NCBI GenBank assembly: GCA_016213405.1 | Contig: JACRAM010000016.1 | Coordinates: 33,078 to 97,077, forward strand | Origin: Bacteroidota bacterium | GTDB lineage: Bacteria > Bacteroidota > Bacteroidia > Palsa-948 | DNA: 64,000 bases | Direction of reading: 5' to 3' | In this document: positions 9,051 to 16,236 of the stretch, one piece after another | Layout of the letters: each line of letters begins with the position of its first letter | Position numbering within the stretch: position 1 is the stretch's first letter | Made by a program: the position numbers and the translations under genes | The notes under the pieces: generated by a model | Databases searched by the model: none | What the model saw: only the letters and a program-made list of their open reading frames with translations | What the model was told of the DNA's origin: nothing

Positions 9051-9404
9051 AACTCCGCACTTTAGTGCGGAGCACAGCATATCAAAACAAGTAGGGCTTT
9101 AGCCGCAATGCACTCAAACTCTTACATAAGGGCATCTCTAAAATCTATTTTGAATGATGAACATTTGAACATTTGAACAGCGAACATTCGAAGTTTACTT
9201 CTGATTTCGTAATTCAAATGTTCAATTATTCTATTGTTCACCCCGTTGGATTCACCCCGTAGGTCGGACAACCAACGGGGCAAGTATCCTACGGGGTTCA
9301 TGAGTTTTTAGAGGTTCCCATAAGACATTGATTTTCTTTTTTCAGGGCTAAAGCCCTTTAATTATTGCTTGCTATTTCCCCATGCTAAAGCATGGGGTTA
9401 GTTA
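9051..9404. repeat. Composite repeat region with nested element
   Basis: This stretch of about 490 gene-free bases (9010-9495) holds several hairpins: CTCCGCACTTTAGTGCGGAG, GGGCTTTAGCC, GGGCTAAAGCCC and CCCCATGCTAAAGCATGGGG. The GGGCTTTAGCC/GGCTAAAGCC arms at either end look like one older element split by the younger one at 9130-9319. The same arms occur in the element at 20358-20511. Confidence 0.65.
9130..9319. mobile_element. MITE-like element with GGGCATCTCTAAAA terminal inverted repeats
   Basis: The left end GGGCATCTCTAAAA pairs with the right end TTTTTAGAGGTTCCC. ATAA lies directly outside each end (9126-9129 and 9320-9323), consistent with a 4-bp target duplication. Inside are a GAACATTTGAACATTTGAAC inverted repeat and the palindrome built from CCCCGTTGGA and CCTACGGGG that recurs at 49680-49750. 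There is no transposase, so the element would need help in trans. Confidence 0.65.
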
Positions 9405-9438
9405 TATCCTCACACCTATCACCAGCACGTCATCAATC
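9403..9438. repeat. 36-bp duplicate of the 3' end of the SpoIIE gene
   Basis: Bases 9403-9438 are identical to 9497-9532, which contain the last codons and stop of the phosphatase gene. The copy lies 58 bp beyond the stop and next to a CCCGCTG/CAGCGGG hairpin (9437-9456). Confidence 0.85.
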
Positions 9439-9495
9439 CCGCTGGAAGCCGCAGCGGGATTTCTTATAACATATTAAAGGCACATTACTTTTTCG

Positions 9496-11439
9496 CTATA
9501 TCCTCACACCTATCACCAGCACGTCATCAATCTGCTCCAGGTCGCCTTTCCAGTCGCGGAAGGTTTTGTCAATCACTTCTTCCTGCTCTTTCATGGAGAG
9601 GTGGCGTATGCTGAGGAAGAGTTTCTGAAACTGCCGGCTCATGAATTTTTTTCCGCCCGGTCCGCCAAACTGGTCGCAGTAGCCATCAGAGAAAATATAA
9701 AACGCATCGCCTTTGTTCAGAAATATCTGGTGGTTGCTGAATCTTTTTGTATCGCCCGTCAGCATTCCGCCTATGGAGTTTTTATCCGCCCTCACCTCTT
9801 CCACTTCGCTGGCGCCTTTGCGCACAAGGTATAAATTACGGAAAGCTCCAGCAAACTGAAGCTCGCATTCCGCGCTTTGAATACCGAGCGAACAGAGGGC
9901 GATATCCATGCCGTCTTTGTTCTCTGAACTTTCCATATCCTGCTTGAGCGCGCCCCGTATTCCCGCTTCAAGATGGTTGAGCACTTCGGAGGGAGAAGTG
10001 ATTCCTTTTTCAATGATGATTTGGTTCAGCATGTCATGACCAATCATGCTCATGAACGCGCCCGGCACTCCGTGACCGGTGCAGTCGGCAACCCCGAGCA
10101 TTATTTTATTATTTTTTTCAGCGAAGAAATAAAAATCACCGCTCACAATATCCTTGGGCTTGTAATATACGAACGACTGCGTGAGCGCCCTGTACACATC
10201 GCTGATGTTGGGCAGGATTGCCTGCTGAATGCGCTTGGCGTAGCTGATGCTGTCGCGTATGTCTTTGTAAGCCACTTCCAGCTTCTGATTTTTTTCTTCT
10301 ATCTGGTGAAACGCTTTTTCAATCTCTTTGTTTGCGCTCTGCAATTCCTGCGTGCGCTGGTCAACCAGCGCCTGCAGTTTTTTTTCTTTTTCCTTCAGAT
10401 CGTTAAAGATGGTGGCGTTCTGCTTTCTGAATCTTCCTATGAGAATTTTCATAATGCCCTGCGCCACATCTTTGTGCTTCTGAAGTATCTTATAAAAATC
10501 TTCCTGCTCAAGAACAAACAGCGTGGTGTCGGCAATGGCGGTGATGGAAGCAGAGCGGGGCTCGGTATCGAGCAATGATACTTCTCCGAAAAAATTGCCT
10601 TCGCCCAGTTCGGCAATGGTGTAAATGTCATCGTGCACTTTCACGCGCCCGCTGTGTATGATGTACATGCTTTTGCCGATGTCGCCCTTTTGAATAATGA
10701 TCTGCCCCGATTTCACCACCAGCGTTTTTGTCATGGAAGCAATGCCGGAAAGAATTTCGTCAGAGGTGCCGCTGAAAATGGAAAGAGCTTTAAGTGTGAG
10801 GATTTTTTCGTCAGCAGGAAGCGCTGTCATGCTCTCTTCCATAATTGTTTTATGTTTCCTCTTGCCGAGCATTTCTTTCATTTCGGCTATGTACTGCTGT
10901 TTTCTCGCTTCCCGCAGTTGGTTTGCCGACCGGGTGAAATACTTCTGCTTTTTCATGAATGCCAGTTGCTCTTCGTACCACTGAAGCAGTGTTTTGGCTT
11001 TGCCGTATTCCGCCCATTCCCTGCGAAGCGTGTAGGAGATGCTGTAAAAATCTTCCCTGCCGAGATAATCAAGGTCGGCATCGCAAATGATTCTCTCCAG
11101 CTGGTTTTTCGGATTGTAGGGAAGCGAAGTGGAAAGAATGAGTTTGGATACATTCGTTATCTGCACACCCGAATACCCGAAAGAGGTCAGCGTGTCACAG
11201 GCGAGCTTTACGCCCAGGTGTTCATTGTCGTAATACTGATAAATGAATCCGGCATCGTGATACATGGCGGTTGTTTTCAGAATGACAATCTCCTCTTCGC
11301 CCATATTTTCCATTCTTGCTATGCGCTCAACGGCATCGCGCACATCAAGGGTGTGGTGCAAACCATGATAATGCAGGTTGGCAGGCAATTCCTTCTGGAA
11401 CTTACCTATAATGAATTTTTCTGCTTCTGAATAATGCAT
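9496..11439 (-). CDS. HD domain, cyclic-nucleotide-binding, SpoIIE-type protein phosphatase
   Basis: A 647-residue cytosolic signalling protein. Residues about 15-130 form an HD metal-dependent phosphohydrolase-like domain (HYHGLHHTLDV, MYHDAGF, CDADLDYLG). Residues about 210-325 form a cNMP-binding domain with an intact phosphate-binding cassette (FGEVSLLDTEPRSASI). A coiled coil follows (about 335-395), then a PP2C/SpoIIE phosphatase with its metal ligands (VSGDFYFF, DCTGHGVPGAFMS, DGMDIAL, FSDGYCDQFGG, IDDVLVIG). The likely role is dephosphorylation of an anti-sigma-antagonist (STAS) protein in response to a nucleotide signal; a STAS protein is at 37598. The 5' leader consists of a 7-bp tandem repeat that abuts the ATG (11441-11481). 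The C-terminal coding end is duplicated at 9403-9438. Confidence 0.92.
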   Translation of the reverse strand: MHYSEAEKFIIGKFQKELPANLHYHGLHHTLDVRDAVERIARMENMGEEEIVILKTTAMYHDAGFIYQYYDNEHLGVKLACDTLTSFGYSGVQITNVSKLILSTSLPYNPKNQLERIICDADLDYLGREDFYSISYTLRREWAEYGKAKTLLQWYEEQLAFMKKQKYFTRSANQLREARKQQYIAEMKEMLGKRKHKTIMEESMTALPADEKILTLKALSIFSGTSDEILSGIASMTKTLVVKSGQIIIQKGDIGKSMYIIHSGRVKVHDDIYTIAELGEGNFFGEVSLLDTEPRSASITAIADTTLFVLEQEDFYKILQKHKDVAQGIMKILIGRFRKQNATIFNDLKEKEKKLQALVDQRTQELQSANKEIEKAFHQIEEKNQKLEVAYKDIRDSISYAKRIQQAILPNISDVYRALTQSFVYYKPKDIVSGDFYFFAEKNNKIMLGVADCTGHGVPGAFMSMIGHDMLNQIIIEKGITSPSEVLNHLEAGIRGALKQDMESSENKDGMDIALCSLGIQSAECELQFAGAFRNLYLVRKGASEVEEVRADKNSIGGMLTGDTKRFSNHQIFLNKGDAFYIFSDGYCDQFGGPGGKKFMSRQFQKLFLSIRHLSMKEQEEVIDKTFRDWKGDLEQIDDVLVIGVRI

Positions 11440-11440
11440 G

Positions 11441-11481
11441 AATCGGTAATCGGTAATCGGTAATCGGTAATCGGTAATCGG
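11441..11481. repeat. 7-bp tandem repeat (AATCGGT) abutting a start codon
   Basis: 5.9 perfect copies of AATCGGT begin two bases upstream of the ATG of the SpoIIE gene, so the leader reads (ACCGATT)n then CATG. A short two-copy run of the same unit is at about 31911-31923. Confidence 0.9.
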
Positions 11482-11570
11482 CTGTTACGAATAACAAATA
11501 ACGATTAACGGTTAACTGCTTCAGTGTGAACTACGAAAATAAAAATAATAGTGCTTGGGGGAAAAAGAAA

Positions 11571-11647
11571 TCCCAAGTACCAAGCACCAAATTCCAAGGA
11601 ACAGCCAATGTTGTATTTCTTGGGACTTGGAATTTGGAATTTGGAAC
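11571..11647. repeat. Inverted repeat TCCCAAGTACCAAG/CTTGGGACTTGGAA
   Basis: Left arm TCCCAAGTACCAAGCACC with CAAATTCCAAG and right arm CTTGGGACTTGGAATTTGG can pair over about 25 bases. It lies in the 509-base gene-free region 11440-11948, which otherwise holds only the 7-bp array and the element at 11708-11940. Confidence 0.75.
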
Positions 11648-11707
11648 TTCTGCATTCAGTGGAAAAGGTTTTTTTATTGACGAAAGTATGCCTCAGGTCA
11701 GAATATT

Positions 11708-11940
11708 AACGTGAGTTACGCAGAAAAGCAATTAATCCCGTAGGATAATCTGTTCGTTACAAGTTTAGGTCTACAACAATCATATCCAACGGGGTTAACC
11801 GCAGAGAACACAGAGAAAACAACACGCGGAGAGCCGCAGAAAAAATGCAATCTTGTATTCTCAGCGGTTCTCTGCGTAAAACCTCAGCGAACTCTGCGGT
11901 TGGGTTTCCATCCCTTCGGGAAAAAATGTATTTGCGTAAC
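11708..11940. mobile_element. MITE-like element with AACGTGAGTTACGC ends
   Basis: The left end AACGTGAGTTACGCAGAAAA matches the imperfect right end TTTGCGTAACATCAGTTA (running to 11948). Inside are a CCCGTAGGAT/ATCCAACGGG pair and a long CCGCAGAGAACACAGAG / CTCAGCGAACTCTGCGG pair. The ends resemble those of the elements at 35759, 39823 and 51611. No ORF. Confidence 0.6.
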
Positions 11941-11948
11941 ATCAGTTA

Positions 11949-12671
11949 TTAACTCACCACACCGTTAACCGTATTGCCCCAGTCGCCTGTTTCTCCGCGG
12001 GTATTCAGGTAGCGTGCGCGGTAATAAGCGGTGGCTTTCAACTGAGCATCGGTAAAATGCGCGGTGTATAAAAATTTTCCGGTATGAACCAGCGTGTGCC
12101 AGTCGCTCTCTTGCGGAAAAGGGGCAGGCGCAGGAGTTTGTTCAGCAGGCACGGGCACCGGAACAGGCACCGTTTTAGGCACGCCTTCATCGCTTACAGC
12201 TATTTGTATTTCAGTTTCTCTTACTCCTTTTGGTTTTGCCTGCGTGTGCGGATTAGCGGGGTCGGTGATTTTCAGAATGTGTTTGAGGTGCATCATTTTG
12301 TCAATGCTGATGGTTGGCGCGCCTTCGGGAACTGCCACACGCGTAGGATGCGGGTCGCGCAGTTTTAAGCCAAGCACCACGCGGTCTTGCTCGGTGAGCA
12401 CACTTTGCGGAATATCTTTATAGATACTGCTGAGCAATGTTTTCCATTGCTTGATCATCGTGTCAGTATTTTTAACAACGGTTTTTGTTTTTTTGTCAGG
12501 GTCAATGTATTTTGCCCATAGCGCATCCCACAGGGGTTTCAGGGTATTAACGGCTGTTAAGTTGGCGCCTGAAATCTGAAGGCGCGCTGCGTTGGCGTTC
12601 AGATACGGGCAAACAAGTTGAATGTAATCATTGAACTTGGCGCGGGTGGTTGGATAGGGTCCTCCTGGCAT
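11949..12671 (-). CDS. Hypothetical protein with Pro/Val-rich linker
   Basis: A 240-residue protein that I do not recognise; no signal peptide. Residues 1-150 are helical and soluble (PYPTTRAKFNDYIQLVCPYL; LKPLWDALWAKYIDPDKKT). Residues about 170-190 are a low-complexity linker (PVPVPVPAEQTPAPAPF). The last 50 residues have a fibronectin-like edge (AYYRARYLNTRGETGDWG). It is 34 bp downstream of a Lys-rich heptad-repeat gene on the same strand, so the two are probably cotranscribed, and a single-domain LuxR-type regulator is divergent from them. Its stop codon lies directly beside the MITE-like element at 11708-11940. The function is unknown, and context suggests it acts with the Lys-rich protein. 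Confidence 0.8.
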   Translation of the reverse strand: MPGGPYPTTRAKFNDYIQLVCPYLNANAARLQISGANLTAVNTLKPLWDALWAKYIDPDKKTKTVVKNTDTMIKQWKTLLSSIYKDIPQSVLTEQDRVVLGLKLRDPHPTRVAVPEGAPTISIDKMMHLKHILKITDPANPHTQAKPKGVRETEIQIAVSDEGVPKTVPVPVPVPAEQTPAPAPFPQESDWHTLVHTGKFLYTAHFTDAQLKATAYYRARYLNTRGETGDWGNTVNGVVS

Positions 12672-12705
12672 AGTTTTTAATTTTTAATTGGTTATTGTTG
12701 ATTTA

Positions 12706-12906
12706 TTATTTACTGCTGTTTTTATTTTTCGCGCTCATGCCTTTTTTCTTCGCGCTCATGCCTTTTTCTCGCGCGCCCGTGCCTTTTTTCTTCGCGCCCG
12801 TGCCTTTTTTCTTCGCGCTCATGCCTTTTTTCTTCGCGCTCATGCCTTTTTTCTTCGCGCCCGTGCCTTTTTCTCGCGCGCCCGTGCCTTTTTTATTGGC
12901 GCTCAT
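12706..12906 (-). CDS. Lys-rich heptad-repeat protein
   Basis: A 66-residue, strongly basic low-complexity protein made of seven-residue units KKG-[MT]-[SG]-A-[KR]. MSA and TGA units alternate in pairs, so the true period is a four-unit block of 28 residues (84 bp) repeated twice. The ATG at 12906 is the first in the array; upstream codons (VVLIEKG) are also open and a longer product with another start is possible. High Lys content suggests nucleic-acid binding, as in histone-H1-like tails, but this is inference. It sits 34 bp ahead of the 240-residue unknown gene and faces a LuxR-type gene. That the unit length is a multiple of three argues for coding rather than chance. Confidence 0.55.
   Translation of the reverse strand: MSANKKGTGAREKGTGAKKKGMSAKKKGMSAKKKGTGAKKKGTGAREKGMSAKKKGMSAKNKNSSK
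12728..12906. repeat. 21-bp tandem repeat array with 84-bp higher-order period
   Basis: About nine copies of a unit like TTCGCGCTCATGCCTTTTTT or TTCGCGCCCGTGCCTTTTTT, differing at fixed positions (CTCATG versus CCCGTG) in the order 2-2-2-2. Slippage or unequal crossover by whole 84-bp blocks fits this pattern. Confidence 0.9.
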
Positions 12907-12995
12907 GCCTTTTTCTATCAACACAACCTGTTCCGTTTCATTTGAGTGTGTGCAAAATCTCTTATGTAAATGTAGATTGCTTAGGTGAGAGCGGC

Positions 12996-13015
12996 AATAC
13001 TTCAATTGAAGTATT
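12996..13015. promoter_or_regulatory. 20-bp perfect palindrome, putative operator
   Basis: AATACTTCAATTGAAGTATT is a perfect 20-bp palindrome in the gap between the divergent Lys-rich and LuxR-type genes, 63 bp before the LuxR start. A dimeric HTH protein is the natural candidate to bind it. Confidence 0.55.
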
Positions 13016-13078
13016 TTACTGATACGGATAACCTCACAACGATTATTCCGTATACATGAATGTTCTTTATTTCTTAAA

Positions 13079-13330
13079 ATGGCACAGACAGAAAAAATAG
13101 ATTGTCCGCTCTCGAAACGCGAACTGGAAGTGCTCTTCCTGATTGCACATGGGTATAAAAGCAAGCAAATTGCCGACCAGCTTTTTATTGATTACACCAC
13201 TATTCGCACACACCGCCAAAACATGATGAACAAAACCCGCACACACAATATGGCGCAGCTCTGCTCGCTTGCCGTAAAATCAGAATGGATAAAATTTGAC
13301 CCGCTCCTTAACCTGAAAGAGGAAAAATAA
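13079..13330 (+). CDS. LuxR-type (GerE) helix-turn-helix DNA-binding protein, single domain
   Basis: An 83-residue transcription regulator consisting of little more than a LuxR/GerE HTH domain. The pattern is canonical: LSKRELEVLFLIAHGYKSKQ, then IADQLFIDYTTIRTHRQNMM, then a final helix (THNMAQLCSLAVKSEW). There is no receiver or ligand domain, so it probably acts as a stand-alone DNA binder or needs a partner. It is divergent from the Lys-rich/unknown gene pair, with a 20-bp palindrome in the shared gap, so control of that pair and of itself is the obvious hypothesis. A bidirectional terminator follows. Confidence 0.88.
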   Translation: MAQTEKIDCPLSKRELEVLFLIAHGYKSKQIADQLFIDYTTIRTHRQNMMNKTRTHNMAQLCSLAVKSEWIKFDPLLNLKEEK

Positions 13331-13331
13331 C

Positions 13332-13386
13332 AAAGGCGCTCCGTTTTATCCCGATGAATACGGGACAGGTCGGAACGCCTTTTCTT
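13332..13386. terminator. Bidirectional rho-independent terminator
   Basis: Outer stem AAAGGCGCTCCG with CGGAACGCCTTT, an inner TCCCG/CGGGA hairpin, then TTTTCTTTT. It lies between convergent stops at 13330 and 13401. Confidence 0.8.
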
Positions 13387-13400
13387 TTGGTGAAAGGAAT

Positions 13401-14387
13401 TTACTCCTTAATAATCTTCTTCACTGCTGTGCCGTTATCGGTTTTGAGTTGCAGGAAATAAATTCCGCTGTTCGCCTCGCTCAAATCAATTTGCTGATGT
13501 GCGGATGTGCAGATTTGCTGATAAATACATTCGCCATACACATTATAGATTTTCATCTGCACACTTTCTAATCCGCTCATCTGCACATTAAACAGCCCGC
13601 TGGTGGGATTAGGGAAAACTTTTATATTATCCTCTATCTTAAAATCACTTATACCACCGATGCTATCACATGGCGTTATCAATACATTATCAATATAATA
13701 GTATGATGAATTATATGTACCACCATAAAGTGAAGTGTCGCCTCCGCCCACAAAAACTCTATTTACTAGAGAATCGTCTTTGAAACTTCCAATGGTAATA
13801 AATTTTTCATCCCCTAAAGCAGTATATTCTCCAGAAATTAAAGTCCAATTTATTTTATCACTTAAGAAATTACCTATTGGATTAACAATTTGTGGAATGT
13901 TATTTATTACTGTAAATGGTATTGTATCTTGTTTTACAGTATCAATTGAAAAATATACTCCTACATCATCAGTAGCAAAATTTGCACTGTCAGCTAAGGA
14001 AACATAAAACTCAATACAATATTTTTTATTTGCTTGCAAAGAATTATTAAGTTTTACTTCTATGTATTCTTTTGCATTTGGAAAATACGAACCATAAACA
14101 TAAAAACCAGCATAAGCGACACCTGTTTTTGCATTTTGGTTCCCTATAAAATTACTTGGCACATCAGCGTTATAAAAATTTGGATAATTATTATAGCAAG
14201 AATTAAAATAATCAGAACTTCCGCTTATGTTTTGGTTATCACTTGGATTAAACCATGGAATTGCATGGTTAAGTTGTGCAATATTATTCGGGCAAGTATC
14301 AAACTGCTCAAAGGATGGGTTAGGCACAAGGTTTTGTCCAAACAAAGAATAAGAAAAGAAAAGGAATATGTAAAGGAGTTTTTTCAT
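13401..14387 (-). CDS. Secreted protein with T9SS type A sorting domain
   Basis: A 328-residue exported protein. A signal peptide (MKKLLYIFLFFSYSLFGQ) is followed by NLVPNPSFEQFDTCPNN, the start of a carbohydrate-binding-like jelly-roll module common in Bacteroidota exoproteins and often joined to OmpA domains. Here it is instead joined to a type A T9SS tail (VFPNPTSGLFNVQMSG ... IYNVYGECIYQQI ... NSGIYFLQLKTDNG). Part of the tail is written in ATCTGCACATCCGCACATC-like repeat DNA (about 13495-13590), and the segment encoding NPTSGLFNVQMS is nearly the same as in the partial gene at 63756-64000. No enzymatic motif is visible. Its leader (ATAAAAGAGAGATTGAGCAA on the plus strand) resembles that of the next minus-strand gene. 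Confidence 0.82.
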   Translation of the reverse strand: MKKLLYIFLFFSYSLFGQNLVPNPSFEQFDTCPNNIAQLNHAIPWFNPSDNQNISGSSDYFNSCYNNYPNFYNADVPSNFIGNQNAKTGVAYAGFYVYGSYFPNAKEYIEVKLNNSLQANKKYCIEFYVSLADSANFATDDVGVYFSIDTVKQDTIPFTVINNIPQIVNPIGNFLSDKINWTLISGEYTALGDEKFITIGSFKDDSLVNRVFVGGGDTSLYGGTYNSSYYYIDNVLITPCDSIGGISDFKIEDNIKVFPNPTSGLFNVQMSGLESVQMKIYNVYGECIYQQICTSAHQQIDLSEANSGIYFLQLKTDNGTAVKKIIKE

Positions 14388-14592
14388 TTATGCATAAAAG
14401 AGAGATTGAGCAATTGCTTTGTAAAGAACAGTAAAAGTTTTGATATGTGCAAGGGATTAATTTGTTTTGTTTGTAAGCAGAGCTTACCAGCTACTACGGC
14501 ACGAAGGGAAAAACCTTCGCGCCTACCCAACTACAAAATACAACTTAGCGCGTACGGGGGAAGTGTAATTTAGTTTTCATATTAATGGAATA
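14388..14592. other. Intergenic, nothing recognised
   Basis: About 200 bases between two minus-strand secreted-protein genes. It holds the leader motif shared with the 16058 gene and short GAAGG/CCTTC pairings, but no gene that I can support. Confidence 0.5.
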
Positions 14593-16058
14593 TTAATTGG
14601 TTACTATTATTTTTTTTATGAGTGTTTCTCTTACAGATATTATCTTGATAAAATAAATGCCTTTAGTAAATGGGCTTATATCTATTCCGATGTTTTTTGT
14701 TGAAGAATAAAGATTATCATAAATTTTTATTCCAAATAGATTATATAATTCTATTGATTTTAATAAATCAGTTGGAGATTGAATATAAAGTATACTACTA
14801 ACAGGGTTTGGAAATATTTTTATAGAATAATTTCCAATCTCTTGGATGCCATTCAATTCAACTGCGCATGTATCGCAATTAAAATAACTTTCTATAAAAT
14901 TGGGGAGACCATAACGGCAATATTTTCCTGATAAATATAAGTCGTTTTCTAAAAAACTACAAGATGCGTACAACTTGTTTGGATAATTTATTGCACCCAA
15001 TGTAGTTCCATCGTTAAATGTAAGGTTAATTCTTGATAAATATATTTTCCTGTCTGCTCCATTCTGTAATCCACAATACCAATATCCAGAGGAAGCGTAA
15101 ATCAAGGTTTGCGAATTAATGATGTCTTGTGGCGTACCTGCTAATAAATCGTATTGAAATAATTTACCCGGCTGAGGGCTTCCGCCACCAGTACCAAAGT
15201 ATGAAATATATAATCTTGAATTATTCGGAGAGAAGGAAGCGCCATAGGCGTATGAGTAAGCAACAGGCAGAGTCATTCCATTACTTACAACACCCGTAGA
15301 GTCATTAAAGTCGAATAATTCAACTACTGAACTTTCTGATTGAAGAGAAACTATTTTTTTACCATTTGGCGAAAATTTTAGATACCCCACTGAATTGCCA
15401 TCACTTGTAATTCCAGAATGAACAGAGCCAATACTTGAAATTATCGGCACAGTATCCACACCACTATTTGTAACGAGATATGCAAAAAAATTATTACTGT
15501 TCCATTCATGAGTCATTACCCATACATCTTTTCCGTTAGTATGATATACTCCGGCAACTTTTTCGGCAACAGGTGTGTGAAGCAAAATATTTTTTTGCAC
15601 CACTGTGCCAAGACCGCTGTTTACTTCATATTAATAACAGAGTATCGTAAGCCCGTTGCTAAGGCGGTTGCACAACCTGTAGTAAATACAAAAAAAATGG
15701 AATCATTATTAGGTTCAGGCGCAATTAATGCACCTTGTGTAGCACTCCAACAACCGCCAATGTTTGTCCCGTTTTGCATTGCCTGATGATTCTTATTATA
15801 AACCGTTTCTCCATCTGTATAAAACAATAAGTTGCCAGCAGTATCAGAAAATGTAGCACATCCTTCAAAATTGTTATATACGCCATTTACGTCCGGCACT
15901 GCTGACCCACTGCTAAAATCTAATCCTGCTTGATTTCCAAAATACCAGTGGTAAGTGCGCTTTATGTCGGGGTTTTGGGAAAAGCAAAAAGAAGTAGGCA
16001 ATAGACAATAGACAGTAAACAAAAAGAAGGAAGGAAATATTTTAGTAAAGTTATTCAT
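14593..16058 (-). pseudogene. Frameshifted secreted propeller protein with T9SS type A sorting domain
   Basis: Two reading frames make up one gene. The first (16058 to 15621) has a signal peptide and a propeller-like start (HWYFGNQAGLDFSSGSAVPD ... LLFYTDGETVYNKNHQAM ... RYSVINMK) and stops. The second frame continues without a gap (VNSGLGTVVQKNILLHTPVA ...) through a beta-propeller (YLKFSPNGKKIVSLQ, FSPNNSRLYISYFG) to a type A T9SS tail (IFPNPVSSILYIQSP ... GIYFIKIISVRET). Inserting one base in ATGAAGTAAAC, at about 15620, restores a single protein of about 488 residues. It is either a true pseudogene, a sequencing error or a recoding site; no homopolymer run is at the break. The signal peptide (LFTVYCLLPTSFCFSQ) is written in repeat DNA. 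Confidence 0.82.
16000..16035. repeat. TACTG/TTTACTG repeat forming a signal peptide
   Basis: Plus strand AGGCAATAGACAATAGACAG then TAAAC belongs to the family also seen at 27215-27255 and 53704-53742. On the coding strand it encodes FTVYCLLPTS. Confidence 0.65.
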
Positions 16059-16141
16059 TCATAAAAGAGCGGTTGAGCAAAGGATACAACAAAGTAACGC
16101 AAATTACTTTACTTGCGCAAATCAATTTACTGAAAACAAAA

Positions 16142-16175
16142 AAAAAACCTGACAGTATCGTCAGGGGGGTTTCTT
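16142..16175 (-). terminator. Rho-independent terminator
   Basis: Hairpin CCTGAC-agtatc-GTCAGG with a long A tract on the plus-strand left side, giving a T tract for minus-strand transcripts leaving the 16237-20127 gene. A second perfect hairpin, CTCCGAAGG/CCTTCGGAG, is at about 16202-16231. Confidence 0.75.
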
Positions 16176-16236
16176 TTGCAAAAAGATTATTACTTTATCT
16201 CACTCCGAAGGTCACTAAGGACTCCTTCGGAGAGTC

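Noticed and set aside
10633..11430. 265-residue plus-strand open frame opposite the SpoIIE gene
   Set aside because: Antisense to a well-supported gene; its translation is Phe/His-rich without domains.
12706..12906. Possible CRISPR array
   Set aside because: The units are contiguous 21-bp coding-length repeats without spacers.
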